Shown: positions 15,897-25,322 of the stretch, piece after piece
How positions within the stretch are numbered: position 1 is the first letter of the stretch
Layout: every line of letters begins with the position of its first letter
Assembly (NCBI RefSeq): GCF_017313085.1
Contig: NZ_JAFLNF010000011.1
Location: 1-60,512 of the forward strand
DNA length: 60,512 nt
Direction of reading: 5' to 3'
Source of the DNA: Roseibium limicola
GTDB lineage: Bacteria; Pseudomonadota; Alphaproteobacteria; Rhizobiales; Stappiaceae
Program-made: the position numbers and the translations under genes
Notes under the pieces: model-generated
The model's input: only the letters and a program-made list of their open reading frames with translations
Told to the model about the DNA's origin: nothing
The model's database searches: none

Positions 15897-16958
15897 ATGA
15901 AGTTTCTGAAAGCGGCCGCTGCCGCTCTAGCTCTTTCTGTGTCTTTCGCTGGTGCTCCGGCACTCGCCGATGGCCTCGTAGGCATTTCCATGCCGACCAA
16001 GTCTTCTGCTCGTTGGATCTCCGACGGCAACTCCATGGTCAAGCAGTTCGAAGAAGCCGGTTACGAAACCGATCTGCAGTATGCTGAAGACGACATTCCG
16101 AACCAGCTGGCCCAGATCGAGAACATGATCACCAAGGGCGTGGACGTTCTGGTGATTGCTGCCATCGACGGCACAACGCTGTCCAACGCGCTGGAAAACG
16201 CTGCAGCTGCCGGCGTCAAGATCATCGCTTATGACCGTCTGATCCGCGACAGCGGCGACGTCGACTATTACGCCACGTTCGACAACTTCAAGGTTGGCGT
16301 TCAGCAGGCTTCATCCCTGGTTGATGGCCTGAAAGAGCGGTTCCCGGATGCATCCCCGTGGAACGTTGAACTCTTCGGCGGTTCCCCGGACGACAACAAC
16401 GCCTACTTCTTCTACAACGGCGCCATGTCCGTCCTGCAGCCCCTGATCGACGAAGGCACGGTTGCTGTCGTGTCCGGCCAGACCGGCATGGACAAGGTCG
16501 GAACCCTGCGTTGGGACGGTGCGGTTGCACAGGCACGCATGGATAACCTGCTGTCTGCCAACTACACCGACAAGCAGGTCCACGGCGTTCTCTCTCCCTA
16601 TGACGGACTGTCCATCGGCATCCTGTCATCCCTGAAGGGTGTCGGCTACGGCTCTGGCGACCAGAAAATGCCGATCGTCTCCGGACAGGACGCAGAAGTG
16701 CCTTCCGTCAAGTCGATCCTGGCTGGCGAGCAGTACTCCACTGTCTTCAAGGACACCCGTGAACTGGCCCGTGTAACCGTCGGAATGGTTGATGCCGTTC
16801 TCGAAGGTGGCGAGCCGGAAATCAATGACACCGAAACATACGACAACGGTGTCAAGATTGTTCCGTCCTACCTGCTGGAGCCTGTCTCTGTAGACCAGTC
16901 GAACTGGGAAGAAATCCTGATCGACAGCGGTTACTACACCATGGACCAGGTCAAGTAA
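15897..16958 (+). CDS. chvE: multiple sugar-binding periplasmic protein ChvE
   Basis: 353-residue periplasmic binding protein of the CUT2 class (Peripla_BP_4). A signal peptide ends at APALA, about residue 24. The mature part has the ChvE pattern [16 protein letters not shown] and [29 protein letters not shown], then YDRLIRDS and VSGQDAE near 258. ChvE binds galactose, arabinose and glucose and delivers them to GguAB. In Agrobacterium it also signals to VirA; no vir genes are seen here. GGGAGG precedes the ATG. It is the first gene of a sugar operon and is followed by a hairpin that probably keeps its level above that of the membrane genes. Confidence 0.95.
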   Translation: MKFLKAAAAALALSVSFAGAPALADGLVGISMPTKSSARWISDGNSMVKQFEEAGYETDLQYAEDDIPNQLAQIENMITKGVDVLVIAAIDGTTLSNALENAAAAGVKIIAYDRLIRDSGDVDYYATFDNFKVGVQQASSLVDGLKERFPDASPWNVELFGGSPDDNNAYFFYNGAMSVLQPLIDEGTVAVVSGQTGMDKVGTLRWDGAVAQARMDNLLSANYTDKQVHGVLSPYDGLSIGILSSLKGVGYGSGDQKMPIVSGQDAEVPSVKSILAGEQYSTVFKDTRELARVTVGMVDAVLEGGEPEINDTETYDNGVKIVPSYLLEPVSVDQSNWEEILIDSGYYTMDQVK

Positions 16959-17034
16959 GACTTCCTCCGAAGTCCGGCCGGGGGACAGGGGCTTCGTCCT
17001 CCTCCCCCAGCCATCAGTCTCACAAGACTGACTG

Positions 17035-17073
17035 GGGCGCAGGTCCTGTCCAAAGCAGTCCTGCGCCCTTTTT
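17035..17073 (+). terminator. attenuating terminator between chvE and gguA
   Basis: A 9-bp GC-rich stem (17035-17043 with 17060-17068) is followed by T5. Read-through would supply the downstream genes. Confidence 0.8.
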
Positions 17074-17195
17074 CAATAGGCCCAGCCAGGCACATCCTTG
17101 CAAACGGCACCATCCGCCTGACGGCCTGCTCGCTCCGTATGACCGGCTTTTCTGCCTGGTCCGGACCACGCACTGCGAAAAGCAAAGACAAGATC

Positions 17196-18713
17196 ATGAA
17201 CCCGATTTTGGAAATGCGCCGTATCACCAAGACCTTCCCCGGTGTGAAGGCTCTGGACAACGTCAATCTGACTGTCCAGGAAGGTGAGATTCACGCCATT
17301 TGCGGCGAAAACGGTGCGGGCAAATCAACCTTGATGAAAGTGCTGTCGGGCGTCTATCCGACCGGCACCTATGAAGGCGAGATCGTCTACCAGGGTAAAA
17401 CCGCCGACTTCCGCAACATTCGCGACACTGAAGATCGCGGCATCATCATCATTCACCAGGAACTGGCCCTGGTGCCCCAGCTTTCGATTGCCGAAAACAT
17501 CTTCCTGGGCAACGAGCGCGCATCGCGCGGCGTGATCGACTGGCGCAAGACCAACCGCAGCACCGAAGAGCTCCTGGCCAAGGTCGGCCTTATCGAACCG
17601 CCGACCACCAAGGTCGACAGTATCGGCGTCGGCAAGCAGCAGCTGGTGGAAATCGCCAAGGCACTGTCCAAGAACGTCAAGCTGCTTATCCTTGATGAGC
17701 CGACAGCCGCACTTCAGGAAAACGACAGCCGCAAGCTTCTCGACCTGATGCTGGAGCTGAAGGCCCAGGGCGTGACCTGCATCATCATCTCCCACAAGCT
17801 CAACGAAGTGCGCTACGTCGCCGACCGGGTCACCGTGATCCGTGACGGCATGACCGTGGCGAGCCTCGAAGCCGGCGATGCCCTGAGCGAAGACGAGATT
17901 GTCCGCCACATGGTTGGCCGCGACATGACCCACCGCTTCCCCGAGCACAAGCGCACGCCGGGCAACACCCTGTTTGAGGTCAAGGACTGGAACGTCTGGC
18001 ATCCCGAGCATACCGAGCGCCAGGTGATCAAGAATGCCGCCATGACCGTGCGCGCTGGCGAAGTCGTCGGCATTGCCGGCGTCATGGGCGCCGGGCGTAC
18101 AGAGTTGGCCATGTCGATCTTCGGCAAGTCCTACGGCCGCAACATTTCCGGCACGGCCACCCTGCGCGGCGAGCCGATCGACGTCAGTACGGTTGATCGG
18201 GCGATCTCGGCTGGCCTGGCGTATGTCACCGAAGATCGGAAGTCGCTCGGCCTCATCCTCGATGAGACCATCCGCTTCAACACCACCTTGTCCAACCTGG
18301 ATGAAGTCTCCACCGGCGGCATATTGAACCACAACGAGGAAACCAAGGTCGCTGAGCGCTATCGCGAAGCACTGGCAATCCGTACACCCAGCGTCTTCCA
18401 GAAGGCGATGAACCTGTCCGGTGGCAACCAGCAGAAGGTGGTTCTGGCAAAATGGCTGTTCACCCAGCCGGATGTGTTGATCCTCGACGAACCGACCCGA
18501 GGCATCGACGTCGGCGCCAAGTACGAAATTTACACCATCATCAACGACCTCGCCACTCAGGGCAAAGGCGTGGTGATGATCTCGTCGGAGATGCCGGAAC
18601 TGCTGGGAATGTGCGACCGGATCTACGTCATGAATGAAGGTGAGCTTGTCGGTGAGCTGAGTGCCGCCGAAGCGAACCAGGAGCGCATCATGTCGCTCAT
18701 CGTCAACGAATGA
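17196..18713 (+). CDS. gguA: sugar ABC transporter ATPase GguA (double NBD)
   Basis: 505-residue CUT2-class ATPase with two nucleotide-binding halves. The first has Walker [10 protein letters not shown] (residues 37-45) and [11 protein letters not shown]. The second has the degenerate Walker region GVMGAGRTE, signature LSGGNQQKV and [14 protein letters not shown]. It powers the ChvE-GguB importer for galactose, arabinose and glucose. The frame is open 57 bases further upstream, but the ATG at 17196 fits the family N terminus ([17 protein letters not shown]). The stop region touches the start of gguB. Confidence 0.95.
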   Translation: MNPILEMRRITKTFPGVKALDNVNLTVQEGEIHAICGENGAGKSTLMKVLSGVYPTGTYEGEIVYQGKTADFRNIRDTEDRGIIIIHQELALVPQLSIAENIFLGNERASRGVIDWRKTNRSTEELLAKVGLIEPPTTKVDSIGVGKQQLVEIAKALSKNVKLLILDEPTAALQENDSRKLLDLMLELKAQGVTCIIISHKLNEVRYVADRVTVIRDGMTVASLEAGDALSEDEIVRHMVGRDMTHRFPEHKRTPGNTLFEVKDWNVWHPEHTERQVIKNAAMTVRAGEVVGIAGVMGAGRTELAMSIFGKSYGRNISGTATLRGEPIDVSTVDRAISAGLAYVTEDRKSLGLILDETIRFNTTLSNLDEVSTGGILNHNEETKVAERYREALAIRTPSVFQKAMNLSGGNQQKVVLAKWLFTQPDVLILDEPTRGIDVGAKYEIYTIINDLATQGKGVVMISSEMPELLGMCDRIYVMNEGELVGELSAAEANQERIMSLIVNE

Positions 18714-18724
18714 GAGTGAAGACC

Positions 18725-19969
18725 ATGGATTTGGCTAACAACGAAGCGGCCACGTCGACGGCCACGAAGACCAAGGGCATCGCGGAATATCTCAAGTCCC
18801 ATCTGCGCGAGTATGGCCTCTTGTTCGCCCTGATTGCGGTGATGGCGTTCTTCCAGATCGTCACCGACGGCACTCTTTTGCGCGCCGTCAATGTCACCAA
18901 CCTGCTGCTGCAGAACTCCTACATCATCATCATGGCGTTGGGCATGCTCATCGTCATCGTGTCGGGCAACATCGACCTCTCGGTCGGCTCGGTGATGGGC
19001 TTCATCGGCGCGTTGGCTGCGGTGATGATCGTCAATTACGATCAGTCGGTCATCCTGACGATTCTCGTCTGCCTGGTTGCCGGAGGCATCATCGGTGCCG
19101 CCCAGGGCTATTGGGTCGCCTACTGGCGAATTCCGAGCTTCATCGTAACCCTCGCCGGCATGCTGGTGTTCCGCGGTCTGTCCCTGTGGCTTCTTGAAGG
19201 ACAGTCCGTCGGTCCGTTCCCGAAGGAATTCCAGATCCTCGCCACCGGCTATGTTCCCGACATCTTCCCGGCCGGCATCGGCGTCTTCTTCGCAGAGATG
19301 TTCGATGCGCGCCGTGTCAACACGCTCGCTCTGTTCACCGGCTTTGCGGCCGCTGGTCTGGTGGTCTGGCTGTCCCTGCGCCAGCGCTCCCAGAACAAGG
19401 CCTATGGCATTGAAGACGAGCCTGCGAGCTTCTTCTGGGGTCGCACCCTGATCATCGCCGCTGCCCTGATCTTCATCCTGTTCAAGCTGTCCCAGTTCCG
19501 TGGCATGCCGAATGTGCTGATCACCATGGGCGTGCTCACCGTGATCTATGCCTTCATCACCGAGACAACCACCATCGGCCGCCGCGTCTATGCGTTGGGG
19601 GGCAACCAGAAAGCCGCCAAGCTGTCGGGCATCAAGACGGAACGCCTGACCTTCCTGGCCTTCACCAATATGGGTGTTCTGGCTGCTGCTGCCGGTCTGG
19701 TCTTCGCCGCCCGCCTCAACACCGCAACGCCGAAAGCCGGTTTTGCGCTGGAACTTGACGTGATTGCTGCCGTCTTCATCGGCGGGGCCTCCATGTCCGG
19801 TGGCGTCGGCACCATCATCGGCGCGGTCGTCGGCGCCTTCCTGATGGGCGTTCTCAACAACGGCATGTCGATCATGGGGATCGGCATCGATTACCAACAG
19901 ATGATCAAGGGCCTGGTGCTGCTCGCAGCCGTGATCTTCGACGTCTACAACAAGAACAAGTCCGCCTGA
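18725..19969 (+). CDS. gguB: sugar ABC transporter permease GguB
   Basis: 414-residue inner-membrane permease of the MmsB/XylH type, with about ten membrane helices. Family motifs include LGMLIVIVSGNIDLSVGSVMGF near residue 80 and GGNQKAAKLSGI near 300, with SGGVGTIIGAVVGAFLMGVLNNGMSIMG towards the end. I chose the ATG at 18725 because GAGAGTGAAG precedes it. An ATG at 18710, overlapping the gguA stop, is an alternative adding five residues. It works with ChvE and GguA. Confidence 0.95.
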   Translation: MDLANNEAATSTATKTKGIAEYLKSHLREYGLLFALIAVMAFFQIVTDGTLLRAVNVTNLLLQNSYIIIMALGMLIVIVSGNIDLSVGSVMGFIGALAAVMIVNYDQSVILTILVCLVAGGIIGAAQGYWVAYWRIPSFIVTLAGMLVFRGLSLWLLEGQSVGPFPKEFQILATGYVPDIFPAGIGVFFAEMFDARRVNTLALFTGFAAAGLVVWLSLRQRSQNKAYGIEDEPASFFWGRTLIIAAALIFILFKLSQFRGMPNVLITMGVLTVIYAFITETTTIGRRVYALGGNQKAAKLSGIKTERLTFLAFTNMGVLAAAAGLVFAARLNTATPKAGFALELDVIAAVFIGGASMSGGVGTIIGAVVGAFLMGVLNNGMSIMGIGIDYQQMIKGLVLLAAVIFDVYNKNKSA

Positions 19970-19995
19970 TCGGCGCAGGCAAGAGGAAACCTCCA

Positions 19996-21000
19996 ATGCT
20001 TATTTCCCAGATCACCCTGCCCAACGGCGAAACCGCAGTCGTCACTCGCGACGGCACGGAAGCCTACGTGGTCAAAGGGACCAGCACGGTCTACGACCTG
20101 GCCCTCGACTGTATCCGCTCCGGCAAGAGCATTTCCGAGCGCATCGGCGAGCTTGGCCTTGGCGAGGCGGTGGATCTGCCTGCTGCGGCCGACGAAGGCC
20201 GCCTGCTGCTGCCGATCATGCCGCCGGATCCGGCCCACCTGCACCTCACCGGCACCGGCCTGACCCACCTTGGCTCGGCCTCGACCCGCAACGCCATGCA
20301 CGTCAAGCCAAAGAACGACGCACAGGACGAAGTGACCGACAGCATGAAGATGTTCCAGCTCGGCCTGGAAGGCGGTAAGGCCGTGGACGGCAAGGCCGGT
20401 GTTCAGCCGGAGTGGTTCTACAAGGGCAACGGTCATTGTGCCGTACCAGGTGGCGCGCCGCTGGTCTCGCCCGAGTTTGCCAAGGACGGCGGCGAAGAGC
20501 CGGAAATCGCCGGGATCTACGTGATCTCCGACGACGGCACCCCGTTCCGCATCGGTTTCGCCCTGGCCAACGAATTTTCCGACCACGTCACGGAAAAGGT
20601 CAACTACCTCTACCTCGCGCACTCCAAGCTGCGCCCGGCCTCTTTCGGTCCGGAGATTCTGGTCGGCGAACTGCCGCAGAACATCGAAGGGACGTCGAAG
20701 ATCATCCGCAACGGCAAGACCTTCTGGGAGAAGCCTTTCGTCTCCGGTGAGGCCAACATGTCCTACTCGCTGGACAACCTGGAGCACCACCACTTCAAGT
20801 ACGATGTCTTCCGCAAGCCGGGCGATGTGCACGTTCACATGTTCGGCACGGCAACGCTTTCCTTTGCCGACAAGATCAGCCCGCAGGATGGTGACGTCTT
20901 CGAGATTTCGGCGGCTCCATTTGGTCTGCCGCTCAAGAACCCGCTGACCTTCAAGCCGGGCGAGACACCGGAAAAACTGACCGTGGTCAAAAAGCTCTAA
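19996..21000 (+). CDS. gguC: GguC / AraD1-family FAH-fold enzyme
   Basis: 334-residue member of the fumarylacetoacetate hydrolase superfamily, the GguC/AraD1 group. Members are linked to dehydration of 2-keto-3-deoxy-L-arabonate to 2-oxoglutarate semialdehyde in the non-phosphorylating arabinose route. The N-terminal half carries the unusual lead region. The FAH core follows, with PEWFYKGNG near residue 135, a probable metal-binding EPEIAGIYVIS, and GTATLSFADKI near 290. GAGGAAA precedes the ATG. It sits directly after gguB as in Agrobacterium. The enzymatic assignment is from family knowledge and context. Confidence 0.88.
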   Translation: MLISQITLPNGETAVVTRDGTEAYVVKGTSTVYDLALDCIRSGKSISERIGELGLGEAVDLPAAADEGRLLLPIMPPDPAHLHLTGTGLTHLGSASTRNAMHVKPKNDAQDEVTDSMKMFQLGLEGGKAVDGKAGVQPEWFYKGNGHCAVPGGAPLVSPEFAKDGGEEPEIAGIYVISDDGTPFRIGFALANEFSDHVTEKVNYLYLAHSKLRPASFGPEILVGELPQNIEGTSKIIRNGKTFWEKPFVSGEANMSYSLDNLEHHHFKYDVFRKPGDVHVHMFGTATLSFADKISPQDGDVFEISAAPFGLPLKNPLTFKPGETPEKLTVVKKL

Positions 21001-21055
21001 TCAAAAATGACCGCGGTCAAATAATAACAAGAACCGCCAACCGGGATCGCCTCCT

Positions 21056-22798
21056 ATGACCGACAGCAACCGCACATGGCCCCGTCGCCTCCGTTCCCAG
21101 GAATGGTTTGAGGGGACGGAAAAAGACCAGATCTATCATCGCTCCTGGATGCGCAATCAGGGGCTGCCCGCCGACCTGTTCGACGGCCGGCCGGTGATCG
21201 GCATCTGCAACACCTGGTCGGAGCTGACACCCTGCAACGCCCACCTCCGCGATCTGGCGGAACGGGTCAAGCATGGCATCTACGAAGCAGGTGGTCTGCC
21301 GCTGGAGTTTCCGGTGTTCTCGCCGGGCGAAAGCTCCCTGCGGCCGACTGCGATGATGTTCCGCAACCTCTGCGCCATGGGCGTCGAGGAGGCCCTGCGC
21401 GGCAATCCGCTCGACGGCGTCGTTCTGATGGTCGGCTGTGACAAGACGACCCCTGCCCTGCTGATGGGCGCGGCCAGCGTCGACATTCCGGCAGTGGTCG
21501 TCACCGGCGGCCCGATGCTCAACGGTAAATGGCGCAACCAGGACATCGGCTCGGGCACCGCCCTCTGGCAGTTCTCCGAAATGGTGAAATCCGGCGAGCT
21601 GCAGACCGACGACTTCCTGGAAGCCGAACAGGCGATGTCGCGGTCTCCCGGATCCTGCAACACCATGGGCACAGCGTCTTCAATGGCTTGCATGGCCGAA
21701 GCCCTTGGCATGGCGCTTTCGGGAAATGCCGCAATCCCGGCCGTCGACAGCCGCCGCCGGGTGATGGCGCATCTGACCGGCCGTCGCATCGTCGACATGG
21801 TCAAGGAAGATCTCAAGCCGTCTGATGTTCTGACCCGCAAGGCGTTTGAAAATGCCATTCGCGCCAACGCCGCCATCGGCGGCTCGACCAATGCGGTCGT
21901 GCATCTGCTGGCCATGGCCAACCGCGCCGGTGTCGATCTGACCCTGGCCGATTGGGACCAGCTCGGTCGCGACATTCCGACGATCGTCAACCTGATGCCT
22001 TCGGGCAAATACCTGATGGAAGAATTCTTCTACGCCGGCGGTTTGCCCGTCGTCCTGAAGAACCTGCTGGAGGCCGGCCATCTCCACGGCGATGCCCTGA
22101 CCGTTTCCGGCAAGACCATGTCGGAAGAAGTCGCGCCCGCCCGCAACTGGAATGAAGAGGTTATTCTTCCAGCGGAGAAGGCCCTGACTTCTTCGGGTGG
22201 CATCGCGGTTCTGACCGGCAACCTCGCCCCCAAAGGCGCCGTTCTGAAGCCGTCTGCGGCCTCTGAGCACCTGATGCAACATCGTGGCCGCGCCGTCGTC
22301 TTTGAAGACATCGACGACTACAAGGCGCGCATCAATGATGAGGCACTCGACATCGACGAGAGCTGCATCATGGTGATGAAGAACTGCGGTCCGCGCGGCT
22401 ATCCTGGCATGGCTGAAGTCGGAAACATGGGTTTGCCACCGAAGGTTTTACGCAAAGGTATCAAGGACATGATCCGCATTTCGGATGCACGCATGTCCGG
22501 CACCGCCTATGGCACAGTGATCCTGCACACGGCCCCGGAAGCAGCTGTCGGCGGTCCGCTGGCGGTGGTAAGGTCCGGTGACTTCATCGAAGTGGATGTG
22601 GCCAACCGCCGTCTGCATCTCGACATTCCCCAGGAAGAGCTGGACCAGCGTCTTGCCGACTGGGCACCGACCGTACAACGTCCGGCCAGCGGCTATGCCA
22701 GCCTCTATTACGACCATGTACTTGGAGCCGATCAAGGCGCCGACTTCGACTTCCTTCAGGGCGCACGCGGCAACGCCGTAGCCCGTGAAGCGCACTAA
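21056..22798 (+). CDS. sugar acid dehydratase, IlvD/Edd family (L-arabonate/D-galactonate type)
   Basis: 580-residue IlvD/Edd-family dehydratase. It removes water from an aldonic acid to give the 2-keto-3-deoxy acid, using an Fe-S cluster and Mg. Cluster cysteines are at about 51 (GICNTWSELTPCN), 128 (VGCDKTTPA) and 201 (GSCNTMGTASSM). RISDARMSGTAYGT near residue 480 is the C-terminal family motif. N-terminal RSQEWFEG...YHRSWMRNQG is typical of sugar acid dehydratases such as rhizobial L-arabonate dehydratase, not dihydroxy-acid dehydratase. The neighbours suggest that it handles both L-arabonate and D-galactonate. Confidence 0.92.
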   Translation: MTDSNRTWPRRLRSQEWFEGTEKDQIYHRSWMRNQGLPADLFDGRPVIGICNTWSELTPCNAHLRDLAERVKHGIYEAGGLPLEFPVFSPGESSLRPTAMMFRNLCAMGVEEALRGNPLDGVVLMVGCDKTTPALLMGAASVDIPAVVVTGGPMLNGKWRNQDIGSGTALWQFSEMVKSGELQTDDFLEAEQAMSRSPGSCNTMGTASSMACMAEALGMALSGNAAIPAVDSRRRVMAHLTGRRIVDMVKEDLKPSDVLTRKAFENAIRANAAIGGSTNAVVHLLAMANRAGVDLTLADWDQLGRDIPTIVNLMPSGKYLMEEFFYAGGLPVVLKNLLEAGHLHGDALTVSGKTMSEEVAPARNWNEEVILPAEKALTSSGGIAVLTGNLAPKGAVLKPSAASEHLMQHRGRAVVFEDIDDYKARINDEALDIDESCIMVMKNCGPRGYPGMAEVGNMGLPPKVLRKGIKDMIRISDARMSGTAYGTVILHTAPEAAVGGPLAVVRSGDFIEVDVANRRLHLDIPQEELDQRLADWAPTVQRPASGYASLYYDHVLGADQGADFDFLQGARGNAVAREAH

Positions 22799-22832
22799 AG
22801 CGACCGGAAAAACCGAACCGACAGGGACCCGT

Positions 22833-23771
22833 ATGACCGCCCAAAAGATCGCCATCGTCGGCCTTGGAAAGATCGCCAAGGACCAGCATCTGCCGTCCAT
22901 CTCCCGGCATGATGGCTTTGACCTGGCCGCAATCGCCAGCCGCAGTGCGTCCGGTCTGGATGTACCGACCTACGAAGATCTGGAAACGCTGCTGAAAAGC
23001 GAAGCCGACATCACGGCCATCGCGCTTTGTGTGCCGCCGCAGGTACGCTACGACCTCGCGCGATTGGCGCTGGAGCACAAGAAGGACGTGCTTCTGGAAA
23101 AACCGCCGGGAGCGACACTGGCGGAAGTGCACGACCTGATCCGCCTCGCCGACGAGAACGGCTGTGTGCTCTACGCCACCTGGCATTCGCGCCATGCCAT
23201 GGGCGTTGCCGGTGCCAAGGCCTGGCTGGCGGGGCGCACACCGACTTCAGGACGCATCACCTGGCGTGAAGACGTAAAGCATTGGCATCCTGGCCAGAAA
23301 TGGATCTGGGAAGCCGGCGGTGTCGGCGTTTTCGATCCGGGCATCAACGCCTTGTCGATCCTCACCGAGATCATGCCGGTCGATCTGCACATCACCGCAG
23401 CCGAGCTGACCTTCCCGGAAAACTGCGACACGCCGATCGCCGCCGACATCGACTTCCAGGGCCCCAAGGGCTTTGCCATGAAGGCGGATTTCGACTGGCG
23501 TCAGACCGGCAAGCAGACCTGGGAAATCGAGGTGGAGACCACTGACGGGACAATCCTGTTGCGAGACGGTGGTGCGACAGTTTTGATCGATGGCAAGGAA
23601 GTTTCATCCGATGAAGCCCTTGCGTCGGAATACGACGGCATCTACGCCCATTTTGCAGACCTGTTGGCGAGCCGCACCAGCGACGTGGATCTTTCTCCGC
23701 TCGTACATGTGGCCGACGCCTTCATGCTGGGCAAGAGAGTGACCACCGAAGCCTTCTATGATGAGCAGTGA
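22833..23771 (+). CDS. Gfo/Idh/MocA family sugar 1-dehydrogenase (galactose/arabinose)
   Basis: 312-residue NAD(P)-dependent oxidoreductase. The Rossmann motif IAIVGLGKIAKDQHLP is at the N terminus (GxGxxA-type), and LLEKPPGATLAEV near residue 90 carries the EKP Lys of the family. Length and sequence style match D-galactose 1-dehydrogenase / L-arabinose 1-dehydrogenase, which make the aldonolactone. I chose the ATG at 22833 with AGGGA upstream; the frame is open to 22785, overlapping the dehydratase. Its end overlaps dgoK. It would be the first step of the oxidative pathway encoded here. Confidence 0.85.
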   Translation: MTAQKIAIVGLGKIAKDQHLPSISRHDGFDLAAIASRSASGLDVPTYEDLETLLKSEADITAIALCVPPQVRYDLARLALEHKKDVLLEKPPGATLAEVHDLIRLADENGCVLYATWHSRHAMGVAGAKAWLAGRTPTSGRITWREDVKHWHPGQKWIWEAGGVGVFDPGINALSILTEIMPVDLHITAAELTFPENCDTPIAADIDFQGPKGFAMKADFDWRQTGKQTWEIEVETTDGTILLRDGGATVLIDGKEVSSDEALASEYDGIYAHFADLLASRTSDVDLSPLVHVADAFMLGKRVTTEAFYDEQ

Positions 23772-24702
23772 TAACAGCGCAGAAATAAAGTGGATCGCAG
23801 TCGATTGGGGAACCAGTCGGCTGCGCGTTTTTGCAATGGATGGCCGTGACCATCCCATCGCAGAGAAATCCTCCGACCAGGGCATGGGCGGGTTGACCCC
23901 CGACGCCTTTGAGCCCGCCCTGAAGGCTCTGGTGACAGAGTGGATGGCAGATAGCCCCAAGCCGCTTCTGGCCTGCGGCATGGTCGGCGCCCGTCAGGGC
24001 TGGATCGAGGCGGCCTATGCGGCCACGCCTTGCCCGGCGCTGTCCGTCGACGGTCTGGTTCGTGCGCCTGCCGCCGACAAGACATTCGCCCTGCGCATCC
24101 TGCCCGGCCTGTGCCAAATGGATCCGGCAGACGTCATGCGCGGCGAGGAGACCCAGATTGCCGGATTTCTCTCTGCCAACAAGGGCTTCGAAGGACAACT
24201 CTGCCTGCCCGGCACCCACAGCAAATGGGCCCATCTGAAAGACAATCAGGTCACCGGATTCCGGACCTTCATGACCGGCGAGCTCTTCGCACTCCTGTCC
24301 GGCCAGAGCGTGTTGCGCCATTCGGTTGCAGCTCCAGCCACCACAGACGATGCCAGTTCGACCTTCCTGCAAGGGTTGGAGCGGGCAAGGCAGATGAACG
24401 GTAATCTGTCTGCCGAACTGTTTTCCATCCGCGCCAAAGGCCTTCTGCACGACTTCGGCTCTGGCGATGCCTTCGACTATCTGTCCGGCCTGCTGATCGG
24501 CGCGGAACTGGTTGAAGCGCTCGCCGCCGACACCCGCACCATCGCGCTTGTCGGCTCCGGTCCGCTTGGTCAGCGCTATCAGGCAGCCCTTGACGCCTTC
24601 GGCGTCACGACCACCATGATGAACACCAGCGACGCCACCCTGGCCGGCCTCACCGCCGCCTATCACACATTGAAGGAGGCCGGAGAATGGGCCGCAATCT
24701 GA
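23758..24702 (+). CDS. dgoK: 2-dehydro-3-deoxygalactonokinase
   Basis: 314-residue sugar kinase of the DgoK family. It phosphorylates 2-keto-3-deoxygalactonate with ATP. Family motifs are IAVDWGTSRLRVFAMD at the N terminus (ASKHA phosphate loop), LACGMVGARQGWIEA near residue 72, and LPGTHSKWAH near 155. The start has two adjacent ATG codons (23758 and 23761) and overlaps the end of the dehydrogenase; its end overlaps dgoA by 16 bases. The tight packing implies a single transcript. Confidence 0.95.
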   Translation: MMSSDNSAEIKWIAVDWGTSRLRVFAMDGRDHPIAEKSSDQGMGGLTPDAFEPALKALVTEWMADSPKPLLACGMVGARQGWIEAAYAATPCPALSVDGLVRAPAADKTFALRILPGLCQMDPADVMRGEETQIAGFLSANKGFEGQLCLPGTHSKWAHLKDNQVTGFRTFMTGELFALLSGQSVLRHSVAAPATTDDASSTFLQGLERARQMNGNLSAELFSIRAKGLLHDFGSGDAFDYLSGLLIGAELVEALAADTRTIALVGSGPLGQRYQAALDAFGVTTTMMNTSDATLAGLTAAYHTLKEAGEWAAI

Positions 24703-25292
24703 TCGCCATCCTGCGCGGGCTCGACCCGGCACAGGCCGTTGATGTCGCCGACATTCTGATCGACGCCGGCTTTCACATGATCGAAGTGCCGCTCAATTCG
24801 CCGGAGCCCTTCAAGAGCATCGAGCTGATCACGCAGAAATACGGCGACAACGCCATCATCGGCGCCGGCACGGTGCTGACGGCGGAGAACGTGCAGAAGG
24901 TCAAGGACGCCGGTGGCAAGCTGGTAGTCTCGCCGGACGCCAATCCGGAGGTCATCCGCGCCACCAAGGCAGCCGGCATGCTGTCCTACCCAGGCGTCAT
25001 GACCCCGACCGAAAGCTTTGCAGCCCTGCATGCAGGTGCCGATGGTCTGAAGCTCTTTCCTTCATCTGTTCTGGGGCTTGGAGGCTACAAGGCGATCAAG
25101 TCCGTGCTTCCGGCAGGCACCGAGTGTTACGCAGTCGGCGGCATCGGCCCCGACAACATGAAAGAATGGCTAGATGCCGGCATCGCGGGTTTCGGCATCG
25201 GCTCGGATCTGTTCAAGCCGGGCTACAGCCTGGACGAAATCAAGACCCGTGCGGCCAACATCGTGGCCGCCTACGACAAGGCAGCCGCTTAA
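24687..25292 (+). CDS. dgoA: 2-dehydro-3-deoxy-6-phosphogalactonate aldolase
   Basis: 201-residue class I aldolase of the KDPG/KDPGal family. It splits 2-keto-3-deoxy-6-phosphogalactonate into pyruvate and glyceraldehyde-3-phosphate. The catalytic Glu (MIEVPLNSPEP, about residue 34) and Schiff-base Lys (GADGLKLFPSS, about 122) are visible, and IGAGTV is the usual third motif. It follows dgoK with overlap. Together with the dehydrogenase, lactonase, dehydratase and kinase it completes the De Ley-Doudoroff route. Confidence 0.95.
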   Translation: MGRNLIAILRGLDPAQAVDVADILIDAGFHMIEVPLNSPEPFKSIELITQKYGDNAIIGAGTVLTAENVQKVKDAGGKLVVSPDANPEVIRATKAAGMLSYPGVMTPTESFAALHAGADGLKLFPSSVLGLGGYKAIKSVLPAGTECYAVGGIGPDNMKEWLDAGIAGFGIGSDLFKPGYSLDEIKTRAANIVAAYDKAAA

Positions 25293-25322
25293 AATATCAC
25301 GTTTCTGGGGAGGGACAGTACG

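Noticed and set aside
15897..16958. chvE as evidence for a plant-virulence (vir) system
   Set aside because: No virA/virG or T-DNA genes are present. The context is purely sugar catabolism.
18623..19996. 457-residue minus-strand frame opposite gguB
   Set aside because: gguB is a clear permease. The antisense product is His/Asp/Gln-rich, typical of a reverse reading of hydrophobic codons.
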